Source: Opisthocomus hoazin
Lineage: Eukaryota > Chordata > Aves > Opisthocomiformes > Opisthocomidae
Direction of reading: 5' to 3'
Length of the DNA: 64,000 nt
Assembly: GCF_030867145.1 (NCBI RefSeq)
Contig: NC_134414.1
Span: 63,523,397-63,587,396 of the forward strand
Part shown: positions 1-12,500 of the stretch, piece after piece
Numbering within the stretch: the first letter of the stretch is position 1
How the letters are laid out: every line of letters begins with the position of its first letter
Program-made: the position numbers and the translations under genes
Notes under the pieces: generated by a model
Database searches by the model: none
What the model was told of the DNA's origin: nothing
The model's input: only the letters and a program-made list of their open reading frames with translations

Positions 1-2669
1 AGGGAAAGCCAGCCTTTTCTTCGCAGTACGTTTGCTGGCAAAGGCAAGCCTATCTGATTAGTGTTCGCAATAATTAGGATTCCTTTAGGATGCAGTCAGT
101 GACAGTTGTAACACTGCTTAAGATCGTCAAATCACAGTTTGGTATGTCAATATGAAAGAAATAATGACACGCAGTGTCCACGAGCTGTCCTATTGCCAGA
201 AGGCTTTGGGTTCAGCATCTCATTGAAAATGACCCTTTACAAAAGCCCAAGGTGTCTGGCTATGGCCAGCCCAGCTACTACCCAAGGAAGCAGTTGTGGA
301 GGCTGCCCAAGGAAGAACTGTGCCTGCTGCGGCACTGGCTTCACTTGGGAGGGTGCACTGCCTACGCCCCACTTTCATCCAAGCTCACTGGGGCACTGCC
401 GCAAGAGACCATCTCTCAGCTGTTCACTGTGCTCTTCACACTTAGGAAAAATATACCCCAGCCTCTCCTCTCCAAGAAGGTGACAAACCCATTCCAACAC
501 CCTGTCCATTTTTTCCCTAACCACCCCTCTTCACCCTCCCATACAGTCATTACACTAGGATGCTACCAAGAGCTTCCAAGTGATGGGGTAGGTACCAGCA
601 TTGGGTGGCCACTGATCTTCACATGAGCCTCTTAAAACATACTGGTGATTTGAACTGATTCAGGTAAGCACATAGCTACTCTCTGAAAAACAGAGGTCCT
701 ATTTGATCTTCCTCTCCTCCCTCTCCCCCCTATGCAGTCTGATCAGCTGTTGAACTCCCTGGGACATAGACCATGACTTGTTATCCACCTTGGGCATTAG
801 GTATTTATGCAGAGCTTTGACTCAGATTAAGAATGAGCATGGGAAGGTCATTAAAATTTAACAGCAATAAGTAAGAGTCTGTTGAATTGAACTGCACAAA
901 CTCCTGTCGTGCAGTGGTATCTCTAGGAAGAACAGCACTGTTTGCATTAGGCTGGAAACTGGGCATCCTTGATTGTCCTGAACCACCTCCTGATGGAGCA
1001 GGATGATTTCAGGAGCTGCTACTTCCTCTTTGATAATTTTGTCTGTCTCTCACTCTCTAAGGCACAAGCCAGTTATTTTATTATCAATATTCTAACCTCT
1101 GCAAGGTGGTCAGTGACATTATGCTAAAGCACTGTGTCAAAGTTGAATGGAAAATCTAAAAGTAATTTGTAGACTAACAGTATATATAGGTAGCTTGCAA
1201 TTGCTTCCAGGAATTTAATTCCAGGAATTAAAAACCCAGCAACTTTATATAAACACTTACCTAAAACTATAGAGAAGTCTTTGAAAGGATTGTGCTACTT
1301 GTAGGTCCCTTTTCAAGAACAGCAAATGGCAGGGAGTGGATTCATGTAGTTTACAGAATCTGACTTCAAACAAGTGTCATTAGGTCAAGCTAACAAGCAG
1401 GAGGAAAATCATGTAAGCTGTACAGCATATTTGTAATATTAGACATACACATTGCTCTACCTGGCCAAACATGAGTGCAGATTTGATTGCTAGAACAGGC
1501 TTTCATCATTCACCACTCTTGCATTTTTTAAATGTTTTTTGTTTGCTTGCTTCAAATAAGAACTGAAGTTAGAATGATCAACTGTTAATCTGATTGATTT
1601 CAGGGTATCTTCTGTGTAACAGAAAAAGATTTGCCTAAGACCCTCTCAGGAGTCCGGTAGTCTAGACAGCAGCATCCAAAACTAAAGACTATCCTATTTA
1701 GACGTTAACCTCACCTCTTTAAGTGGCAAAACTAAGGAACTGAAAACACTTGATTCCAGCCTAAAGACCAATTCCCTGCACATGGCTTCCAGACACAGTC
1801 ACAGCAATGCTGACAAGAGCTGTCCAGGTGTCTATACAAGGTTCCCTGATTTTTTTTCACATCAAATTTTGGAGGCACATTGATGTTTTAAATTTAATTA
1901 CTTCAATCCCTGTTGAAAATGAGATAAAGTCTCATCACATATGACAGTCTCCATACTACCTTACAGGGCTGAAGAGATGGTGGAGTTTGTTTTCTCCTCA
2001 TCAGAAAGATTTCCCATCTAATTTTACAGCAGGAGTGGCTTTCTACCCGTAAAACACATCCATCCATGTGGTAGACAAGTTAGTGGGTTTGCTAAATTGC
2101 TAACTTCCAACAGCTTAACAACATAAAGAAATGGACACAACTTGCATAAAGGAAAAAGGACATGTTAAAATGCTAAATAAACGCTTCACCTGGTTTGGAC
2201 GAAACAGCAGACAGAAGGTTCTACCTTGTAGGGGTAAAGTTAAGAGACAATTTATTTTGCTTAACTTGCATGGCAAAGGAAAGGCTGGCTAGCCCACCAC
2301 AAGTAAAGCTGGTGCAAAACCCCCTTAGCTCCTCAGAGGGTGGCAGGGAGCCAGCCTCTCCTAGGGCTGTCCCAGGAAACCCCCAGCCCTGTGGGCAGGG
2401 GGGACACCCAGCATCTTGAATCCCTGGGAAAGGCTCCCTGGGTGACCTTAGAGACCAGTACCAGTACAGGGCTAACAGGGTGAAGAGGAAGAGGATCTTG
2501 GTCGTGCCTTGCTTTACTATAAATTTGATGGGTGTTACAGGTATATTGAAATAGCAAAGACTGACACCAGTCCATTATCTTCAAGTGGCAGAGCATGTAT
2601 GAAGAAGCAGTAGGGAGGTGGTATCAAGTTTTGTTAACATGTAACTAAGTCATCCTCTTACATCACTTC
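1..2669. other. Unassigned sequence downstream of SLC15A1
   Basis: I see no exon with conserved coding content and no recognisable repeat. The short open frames on both strands have no splice-bounded homology. From recalled human gene order the next gene to the left would be STK24, but nothing of it is visible here. Confidence 0.5.
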
Positions 2670-3364
2670 CATTATTTTGTTACAACAAAAGCTTTATTGC
2701 TGTTGCTTATTCCAAATGTCATTTGCCATTGTCTGTTTACCTGAGTGGACACCTCATTAATACATTTAGTTAAAAACATCACAAGAGTTAAATGGGTAAT
2801 TAACAGGCACATAAAGCATTACAGTGCATGTCCATGTTACTGCCATGCGGAACACAGACAGCGTTTTAACCTGAGCAGTGCCAGAGCTTTGCTCCCATTA
2901 TCCCTAAGGAAGTACAAAAGAATTTAAGGCACATGTGACCTGCTGCTTTCAAGTAACAGTGAGGCTAGAGGGGTCATGCAGACAGCTTGGCTTCGATTAC
3001 TATTTCTTGGAAATACTTGCTTCTTTCATGATATAAAATTGAAATGCAGTATAAAAATACATCTTTTCACAGGCTCTAATAGTGCCAAGTGCAACTTCAA
3101 TATTTTACTGCTATAGTATTTAAGCTTGAGGTACATTAAGAGTGCAAATTCTGCTGGAGTTTCTTCAGGACACCATGTTCAGTACAAGAGACTAATCTTT
3201 TCCTCTCACTTCCCAAGAGAGGCTGCATTTTAAGTGAAAACAGTTTTTCTTAACCTCTCCCATTGGGCATATTATCCAGAGGTGTTACTGATACCCCAGT
3301 TCCTCTTACTGCAGGGATAGTTAACAGGATGCCAGAAGTCACAAACACTCCTTGAATACACCTT
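2670..3364 (-). other. SLC15A1: SLC15A1 3' UTR (predicted)
   Basis: About 690 nt between the stop codon and the first minus-strand AATAAA. No other AATAAA or ATTAAA is present in this interval on the minus strand. The end point is inferred from the signal, not observed. Confidence 0.6.
2693..2698 (-). terminator. Poly(A) signal AATAAA of SLC15A1
   Basis: Canonical AATAAA (in CAATAAAG) on the minus strand, the first one after the SLC15A1 stop. A TTTTGTTGT stretch lies just downstream and could serve as the GU-rich element. Confidence 0.55.
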
Positions 3365-3553
3365 TTACATCCGAGAGTCAGCTTCAGCTTGCTTTTCATA
3401 GGCGTCTTGATCCTTTTTGACTCTTTTCTTTTCTTCTTCATCAAGTTGGGCTTCTATCTCATTTGGATCAACGTAGGTATAAAAGTAAGCCATAACAGCA
3501 AAAATGATGCAAACTGCCAACAGCAAGGCAGCAAACAGCACATACTCTGCCCA
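3365..3553 (-). CDS. SLC15A1: SLC15A1 coding exon 23 (TM12, C-terminal tail, stop)
   Basis: Residues 661-722 and the TAA stop. TM12 ([20 protein letters not shown]) leads into [19 protein letters not shown], then a Lys/Glu-rich tail ending DSRM. The human tail also has an ExEAQFDEDEKK segment. Acceptor TTACAG. Confidence 0.97.
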   Translation of the reverse strand, partial: WAEYVLFAALLLAVCIIFAVMAYFYTYVDPNEIEAQLDEEEKKRVKKDQDAYEKQAEADSRM

Positions 3554-6500
3554 CTGTAAAAAAAAAAAAAGTGTGATTTATCCACGAATATTTGTTCCTC
3601 AGAAGAATTATAGCTTTTTACTGTTTGTAAGGAATAAAGTTAATTCAGAAGGTGAAACTGAGCACATATAGCAAGTACCATGTGACTTAAAGGACTAAGC
3701 ATTAGATGTATATAATAAATATTGAAGCAACTCAGAATTGAGGCGCTTTCAGCAGTTCTGTCTTCAATGAAGAGACAAAAGTCCTATGAATGCTGAAGAG
3801 TTCTTCAATATCCTCTTCCTGGAGGCATGGGAACGGAGCGAAAGCCCAAAAAAGAAACTCAGCCCCTTCTTTTGGTCAGGTAATCTCATTTTTAATCAGG
3901 CTGGCAGGGATCCTGCTTCCACTTAGGTCAGCAGTAAAGTTTCTACTGACCACAGATCTGGGCAGAGAGCAAGGCCAGGAACTTTGGATTCAAAGTGCTG
4001 TCTCCACATAAAAAGCCTCAGCAGCTCTATTTCACTCTCTTTCTGGTTAATTTAGCTGAAACCAGGACTGCTAGGCCCGTTCCAAAGACAGGGTCTCCGT
4101 AATGAACCAACAGGGATCTCAGAGGGGAGTGCCACAAGTAGTCTGAGAAAGTCTTGCCCAAGTGCTCTTCACCAGGAGAAGCACAGCTTTCACATCCTGA
4201 GGAGTGAGGTTTGAAACCAGTGGAGCCAGAAGAAGGGACAGGGCAAGGCTGAGGTATGCAGGTGAAGATTCATTAGCAGTGAGCAGTTTTGGTAGCTTTC
4301 AATCCCATCAATCTAGAATTTCAGCCCAGAAGTTCACAGCATTTCCACACCATGAGGAGCAATTTATTGCAGAGATGCTAGAAACTGCTCCTTGCAAGAG
4401 AAGGAGCCTGACATAGCAAGAGTTAGGAATTGCAAACAACAGATAAGAGATAGAAGCCTTTGCTGAAGTAGTATTTGTTAGAGATGTTTAAAGTTTATGT
4501 AGATACATGTGTACAAACACTGAGGAAGTGCTGGGGAAAACAGACCAACAGAAACTTTAGAAGTGGCTCCAGAAGACCAGTTACCACCCTGTTGTCACAG
4601 CCTCCAACACTAGTTTTAATCCAGATAGCTTATAAAGATTCATAACTCTGTTACTTTTATACTCTAATGAGATTCAGTCCAGCACTAGTTCTACAACTGA
4701 CTGGTGCACCCTTGTAGCTAACCCTAACCTCCTACATTCCGATTATAAATGTAAATCCACCGTAATGCTGATGTTCAGAAGTTGTGCTTGAGGATTATCA
4801 GCCGTGACTCCCCCCTGGGTTAGAGCTGCTTTCTCACAGTATGATACAAAAGCATGCCGACTGCGAGCGTGCTTACCTGCTCGCTGAGTTTGGATGCTCC
4901 GGCCACGATCAGAACAATTATGTTACCGACAGCCACCGTTAGCAGCCATCCTGCCTGCAGCACGGCCTTCATATTAGATGGGGCCTGTAGAAGTAAAGGC
5001 ACATGAGATTTAGTCAAACACTGCTATCGCTTATTTTCTGATGCTTACTGCATTCCTTACATTAAAATAAATACTGGTTTCTTGCGGGGGGGAAGGGGGG
5101 GTTTCTTGGTTAGGTTTGTTTTTAATTAAAAATTGCTAGAGATCTAAACAGGCCTGGGGAAGGCTTTGAGGAGCAAGAGATTTCTAGTACTGACTAGAAC
5201 ACCTTTTACTTTGTATACACCAAGTAACCAACAGGCACATTTTACATCTGACTCAGTTGCACATGGTACATATTAAAGGAAGAAATCAAGTGCATCGTAG
5301 TCTAGCAAGCCACATCTTACAATGTTCCCATCACTGCAGTTTATAGGCTCAGAGTTAAGGGAGGAAATACACACAGCTAGTAACGCGAACCAGAGCTGGT
5401 AGACAAAGGAATTAAGAGTATATAATTAAACTGCTGCTAAAGCCTGTAGGGAGGAAATTGGTGTGGAGATAAGGTGTCAGTACTCGTTCATTTTATATTT
5501 GAGGGCTCTCCAGTTTGCTGTTACAGCAGCGGTACAGTTCCACTTATTTTCAATGGAAAGTCACATGTGAGGAGGAAATTTGAGGACTGGTGGTCAGGTC
5601 TTCAAGTGATAGACTTCAGCATAGTTTCACGGAGAACACTGAAGGCTAGTGAAACAAGGCCAGCTTGCACCAGCCTACGGTCCTGCTGGGGAGGCCTGAA
5701 GAACGTCATTGTTCAAACAAAGCAGCACTATAGAACCACCACTTAAAAACAGTAAGGCACAGGAGGTCTTCCTTTGTACCAGGATTCTTAACACAGTGAG
5801 AGCTCTGAAGAGCAAAGCCTACCTGTGAGTATGAAAACTCCAGCCCAGTGACAGAGAAGACTACTTCTGCACACGTCAGCAAAAAATACTGAGGGATCTG
5901 CCAAGCCATATGGACTGTATTGGGTGGGATATCCTCATAATATGTTACATCAAGAGTGTTTCCAGAACACTGGAAATTAAAATAGCACATTAGGAACAGT
6001 GATAAAGAGTCTGTACACCAAAGGCACTCTAAGCAATTCTCTATCATCTCTATAATACACAAAGTTCTGGGTAAGCAAAAAATATTGTATATGAAGCACT
6101 GCATACCTAGTTACAGAGCAGCAGTTATTTTACAGCAGACTCCATGCAAAGTCTTAGTGTCTAATAAGGCTAAAGATTTAAGGCTATTAGTGATAAACAT
6201 CAACTCTAACTATAAAAAAAGATGGGTATGATAATGATATAATGCAAATGACTTATGTTCTGTTGAACATACAATAATTCTATAATATGTACAATTAAGG
6301 CCAAGAGGGATCACTTTACAAGTGTTTTTTTCATTAAAGAAAATACTGACATGAAAAGTCATTCTGTCTTGTCCATCCAACAGCACTGGCAACTCACCTT
6401 GTTAATTACAATTGTATAGGCACTGCCGAAACCAAATGCCATTGAAGTAACTGAACAAGCCTCTAGACTTCCTGTAACTGTAATACTATGTTTTCTGGAA

Positions 6501-9500
6501 AACAAAAAATACAGTTCAGACCGAAGGTCTAGACAATTGTGTCTATTATATAAAACAGAAGAGTTTTATGTCCTTTTCCCAAGGACAAGTATGTCTAAGT
6601 GGTTACATTTAAGTAAAGGAAAATACTTACCTTCCTCCTGGAAAAAGGTTGTAATTACTGTGATTAGAAAGAGGTGTCAGTGTTCCAAAAGAAGTGTCAC
6701 CCATAGTGACGTTGACAGTATCAGGCAAATTGTTTATGAACCTTTAAAATGCAAGAGTAATGAAATATTTAAAAAAATAAGCGCAAGTCAAAGGATACAG
6801 GTTTTGCTTTTAACTATACACTGGCAGCACAGCAAGCATCAAGTCTTCCCCTTTCATTTTTGTCAGCTAACATTTTTGAAAGAACTCTAAATCTCTTAAA
6901 TTGGGGCTAATGCAAAAAGCAAGCTAGATCCACATCAGCCCACTGCCTGCTTAGGAGAAAGTCAAAAGCAAGCCTTTACTACAGCCGGTAACAAATACAT
7001 CTGCAAATGGAAGATGCAGAAGAAATGGTTTGAACAAAGCAGTGGTAGGATACGTCTTAGCCAAGATTAAAAAGGAGGTATAGACATGCAACCTGTGCTG
7101 GCTGTCTACAAAAAAAGTCTAGGCAATGGAGCAAAACATACACATCCATACAAAGTAAACATGCAAGACAGGTTATATTAATTGTGCCCTGGAGGTTCCT
7201 ACACACCCTAAACATCAAGCAAGGTGTCCAGCAAGCGGAGATTTCCCACAGCATAGAACGCTATGTTAAGCTGGTGGAGTCCACCCAAGCGGCAGGTGGA
7301 AGAAACAGTCATGCTACTGCCAAAATTTAGGAGCAAAACAGACTCTACCTGATAAGATTATTTCCTTCTTCTGGTTTTGACGTGACATTGTCAAAGAGCT
7401 GGTGGAAGAGACCATTATCAAGATACTTTGTTGGCATCAGTGAACAGCTTAAATGTGCACTATTACATAGCAGCGAGAAATAACAGAGGCTTCATAGGAA
7501 GACTCCAGACCTTTGCTTTTAGGGTCCTACTAGGAGACATGTCTACTAGAAAACATTGTATGCCCACACATTTAAGTCTTAGTGAAAGTGTAATTGTCAA
7601 GTTAAATACTAAGTTGGTCATTTTTTATTTGGTTTTTTTTGGTTTTGTTTTTTTTTTGTTTGTTTTTGTTTTTTTTTTGTTTTTCTTTTTAATAAAATTA
7701 AAAAAAAAAAATCCTGCCCTGATCACTACCGCTCACCAGTCTCACTGGTACAGCGGAGAGGGGGAAATACAAGACAAAAGGAAAAGCTACCCAGAGCTTG
7801 TTCTCTCAGTTTCACACACTCCATGTAGATAGCTGCTAAGACATTAAGGTATATCTTGGGGATTAAGCAGACTTACCAATTCAGCAACGATGCCTGTCGC
7901 AGTATTTTTAAATCCAAGAGTGTGACGGTTTCCCCCTGGCAAGTCGATAACTTCAGTTCTATTTTTATCTCCAGAGATTATGTTTAACAATTGCAACTGA
8001 GAAGTCTCAAATGTCATGTAGCCCGTCTACAAAGACAAATGAAGATCAATGAATTTCCACACAACTGTGTATTTGTCTACACCTTTGAGGGAGTCTTACA
8101 GACTCTGAGAGGTCAGAAGTTTACACGTGTATTACTTCTGAAGTGCCAGAGATCATGAGCATCTTCTAATTTTCTTTTTTATTAGGTTTTCTACATCAAG
8201 CATCGATTTCATTTGATCATTATTTTCATTAATTTCTTTCGTTACACAAGCTTCGAAGTAACATGAGCTTCCCACAAGCATTATGGAATAGCTGCTATAT
8301 TTTCCTGTGTATTTCTTGCTCCAGATAAATCAGGCTTACCACCACCACCAAGTAAAATTCTGTTTAGCTACAGAGACAGCACTAGCATAAGTTAAGATGC
8401 AGCATTTTCCAGATAGCAACACCTCCTAAGAAATGCAAATGCAAGACGCATCTTTACGGTTTCATCATAACAGGATTGACTATTACCAGGACATGTTTTA
8501 AATATGCTAAATACATTTCATCAGCATAAAATATTTAAAATATTAATAAACGTGCTACAGTCCAAAATGTCTGGATTATAAGACATCTACAGTAGGGAGC
8601 GGAGCATTTTACACCCTTAATTTTCAGGTGTGCACCATGCTTGTATCAATTCCACATCAGCATACAATTTGGGTGCCTTTGTCTTCTCCTCACAACTTGG
8701 TTTCTATGTGAGGCAAATCTGGAGGAGGGTGGAACAGGGTTTCTCCTCTTATGTGGATATAGGACTGCAGGCTATCAGAGAACGCACTTCTCAACATCCA
8801 TTATTAAAAACGTCCACCAGCTCCACCACATTTTGCTGTTAACAGGACTATCAAGGTTGTGCTGTAATAGAACCTGAAAAGGTTCTCCGACAGCAAAATC
8901 TGAAGCTTAATATACATGATGTAGGCACAGAAAGAGCTCCCTGTTTGAGTAAGTGATCACCCACAGTAAGAGTAGTGACTTAGAGCCAAATGGACTTTTT
9001 TTACTGAAGGAAGAGGTATTCTTGCTGTTAAGAAATGGCACCTTTTTAGCACTAGTGAAATTTTCAATTAGGTCAAAAGCACTATAAAGTTTCTTGAAAA
9101 AAAAAAACAAACAAAAACACTCGTCCCAAAAAAAAGTAGTACTACTTAGAATATTGAAATTGTTACTATCTTTTCATTTACTGTTTTCAGTAACAATTCA
9201 TTCCACAACAAAAAAAAAATCTTTACAGTGAGTAGAGAAAAAAACCTAGAAAAGAATAAGTTCTGAGCCGTTAGTTAAGAACTACTTTGACTTACTCAAA
9301 TTAGTTTTTTTGCTTGCTATTCCCCATCTCCCGTTACTTACTGACTCCATAGACGTTAAAGTCACAGTGTGATGTTGAGGTTCAAGCTGAACTGTTGCAT
9401 TATCAGTACCTAGATTTATTATTTTGATTTGGGATTGCCCAGCTGCAGGGAAAACTGGAAGAGTTTTCTGTAGGACAGGAAAAAGTAAAATCAGTTTCCT

Positions 9501-12500
9501 ATCCTAAATCACATGGAAAAAGTACTATAATTACTGTGATCTTAATTATCTCATGATGAAGATTAGTATTTGCCTGATGATCTGTGACTGTCAGAGGGAT
9601 GCAACTTTAAAAACAGGTTTTGTTACTAGCCACCCAAGATGCCTTCCGGCTCCCTCAAGAAAGAAGTCTCTCCTCCATAATAACACCTCCATGGCCAGAT
9701 GTGGCTCCTCTTTCATCATGTCCTGCAGCACAGTGGCACTATCAAGGCCACTCTGCAGCTCCGGGAATGGGCTTTTCCCACATCCTATGGATGCCTGAGT
9801 TCCCAAGTTTCTTTACACCACGTTCTGTCTCATTCTCCCCCAGCACTGGTGCTGCTGAGCTGGGAAGAAGCATGTACGGGCGCTGCCTGGTACGATAGCC
9901 CAGAGAAACCAAAATTCTGGAGACTCCTCTTTCCACCAGACCTAACAGTAAATAGCTTCTGTTCTTGCAGAACATCAAGAGCTGAAAGAGTTGTGCCTGT
10001 TTCAGTTCTGCCTCAACCTTATCGCACTTCCCATACTACTGTCCACTTCAATCTCTTTAGGTGCATCACACAACAAAACCAGGTCCATCTTTACCTTTCT
10101 GTGGGAGATTCTTGTGCAACAGTCTGGGAAGTCACCAGCTTTGGTGAAACTTCTGCCCAATGCCAGTAGGGGTGGGGGTGTGTGCCCAGCTCTGGCCTTC
10201 TGAACAGGGCATTCAGGGAGACAGCCTGGATGTGTCAGTACCAACTGAAAGCCAGATCCTCTACTTTCAACTTCAAGAGGCAGAGTTGAATATAAAAATT
10301 GTTTCTCTGCCACTCCCAGGCATTAAGGAGAGAATTCCTCATTCCTAACTTCAAGTTATTGAAGATTTGAGCATCTCACCTGGACAGTGCATGACAGGAG
10401 GCAGGCACCTCTGGATAGCTATTCAGATCTTGGGATGCAGTGGATCACCTCCCAGAGGTGTTGCTGACTCCCCAGCTGCAGGGGAAACCTACATCTGGTT
10501 CAGGCATGACACCTCCCTTTGGGGCAAGGAAAGTTAGGTCTGATGAATCCTGCCTTAAACAGGTATCATCTTTGCTCACGCTGTAACGATGCTTCCCAGA
10601 CTGTGGCCTGACACAGTTCACTTCCAGTCTAAATATCAGAGGAGATCAGAGATAAAAAGCAGCTCCCTGGTAGGCCAAACAAATCTCTGGCTTCCAGCTT
10701 TTCACCTCAGTTTAAAGACCTGAGGTTGTGTGATTTGTGTTAATGGTAGATGAGATTTTTTTCTTGCAGGCTGGTGTTCCTAGCCAGTCAGTTTTATTAA
10801 AGAATATTGCAATAGTATGATTAGCATAATATTTTCCCTCCCTCTGCTACTTCTGTGCTCATATGCTTTGTTCCAAATTTAGGAGTCTTGGCTCATTTTC
10901 ACCTTAAACATACTTTATTCTGTATTAACAATTAAAGATTAATAGTAAAGACTTGCATGTGGCTGAACTTACGTCTATTTGCACTTGCACAAGGGCAGCA
11001 GCAACAAAAGCCAAAGATGCAAGGAACATACCAACAGTGATCTTCCTCAGGGGCCTAGTACGACAACAAAACACATACATGAGTTTTAAGGCAAATATTA
11101 ATTCAAAGCTTCAGCTCTTAGCTGTTTTCTTTACACAGTGGGAAACTCAAATGGCCATCAGTAGCACACTATCACAATTTGAAGGGCTGATGTTGTTACA
11201 GAAAGTGTTCTGCTAAGCTGCGTACCTCTCAATTCATAATCACACTATCAGGAAACGCATAGAATCATAGAATTGTTTGGGTCAGAAGGGACCCTAAAGA
11301 TGGTCTAGTTCCAACCCCCATGCCATGGGTAGGGACACCTTCCACTTTGTCTTTCCTGCAAGATGCTAATAAACTGTTACTCTGTGTCTACTGGGCTCAA
11401 ATATTGACTGAAGAGAATTATTAGGTTTCTGAAAAAATCTGAGCTGCAGAAAGGAAAAAACCACAACAACCTAGTATGCCTGTTAGCTTTAAGACAACAA
11501 GTTGTGCCTTTTAAAAAAGGGTTGCAACTTGTGTCTATATTGCTATGTTTAAATCAAAGTAATATTGAACTTAAAATGTCAGGGAAATACGTTGAATTAG
11601 GAGACATTTACTGACATTCAGGGAAGCTGTAAGGGTAAATTTAAGGTAGATATTTCATTTATGGCATCATTTGTGATGTACAGCATCCACAAATGTGGCA
11701 GATTTCCAGTACAGCACACACCCCCAATTTTTCATAACTAGGTGGAGAACTAGTAATGCATCTTAGCCCTATAAAAATTGTTTCAAGAATTGTATTCTCT
11801 TCTGCCTCTCCAACTTGCAAGTGGCAGCCACTTCACTACCAACATTATTTTTCAGGTGCAATGCCCTCTGAAGCTACATCTAGAAGTACCCAGTGAGCCT
11901 GACACCTCACTGGGATTGAACACATCTTGTCTCGGGTAGTTTCAAGTCCAAAACATGACACACGTTAAGGATGTTGTATTTGTATGTTGCTTTTCTACTT
12001 CTTACGCTTTCAGAGGGAGAGGGGTTAGACACAGAGGAAGTAGAAAACAGTAAACAGCATGTCTCCTGCAATCAGAAGATTTTGCCCTTAACTGGAAAAT
12101 ATTGTTACTTTACTATTAGATTCTCTTCCTCTAGTCTGTGGTGCCTGTACATACCACTTGCAGCATATATTTTTAAAATTTTATTTATTTGAAATAGTAA
12201 CCCTATTTTAAATGTACTTCTATTTTCTTCTGAGGTGAATGCTTGCTTTTGTTACATTAGGGCTGGAAGAGCAGTTTAAAGAAACCACTAAAATGAGCCT
12301 CTGTTGAATTTGGGCAAGTACATCAACTTACGTAAAATTGATCTTGCATTTCTTGATTAAAGGATAAATCACAGCATCTACAACTGGGACCATTATAATA
12401 ATCAGGATGGGATTCACAGTCTGTTAAAGATGAACATAAGAAGGGAAAAATAAGCTTTTTTCACAGTCCTTTTTTAAATGAACGGCAATTATTATATATA

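Noticed and set aside
7428-7832. 134-codon plus-strand frame with a Phe/Val-rich stretch
   Set aside because: It crosses the T-rich low-complexity tract in SLC15A1 intron 17 and is not a membrane protein gene.
9553-10348. Cluster of open frames on both strands in SLC15A1 intron 15
   Set aside because: Frames overlap antisense, have no recognisable homology and do not join the transporter frame; composition or an old repeat explains them better.
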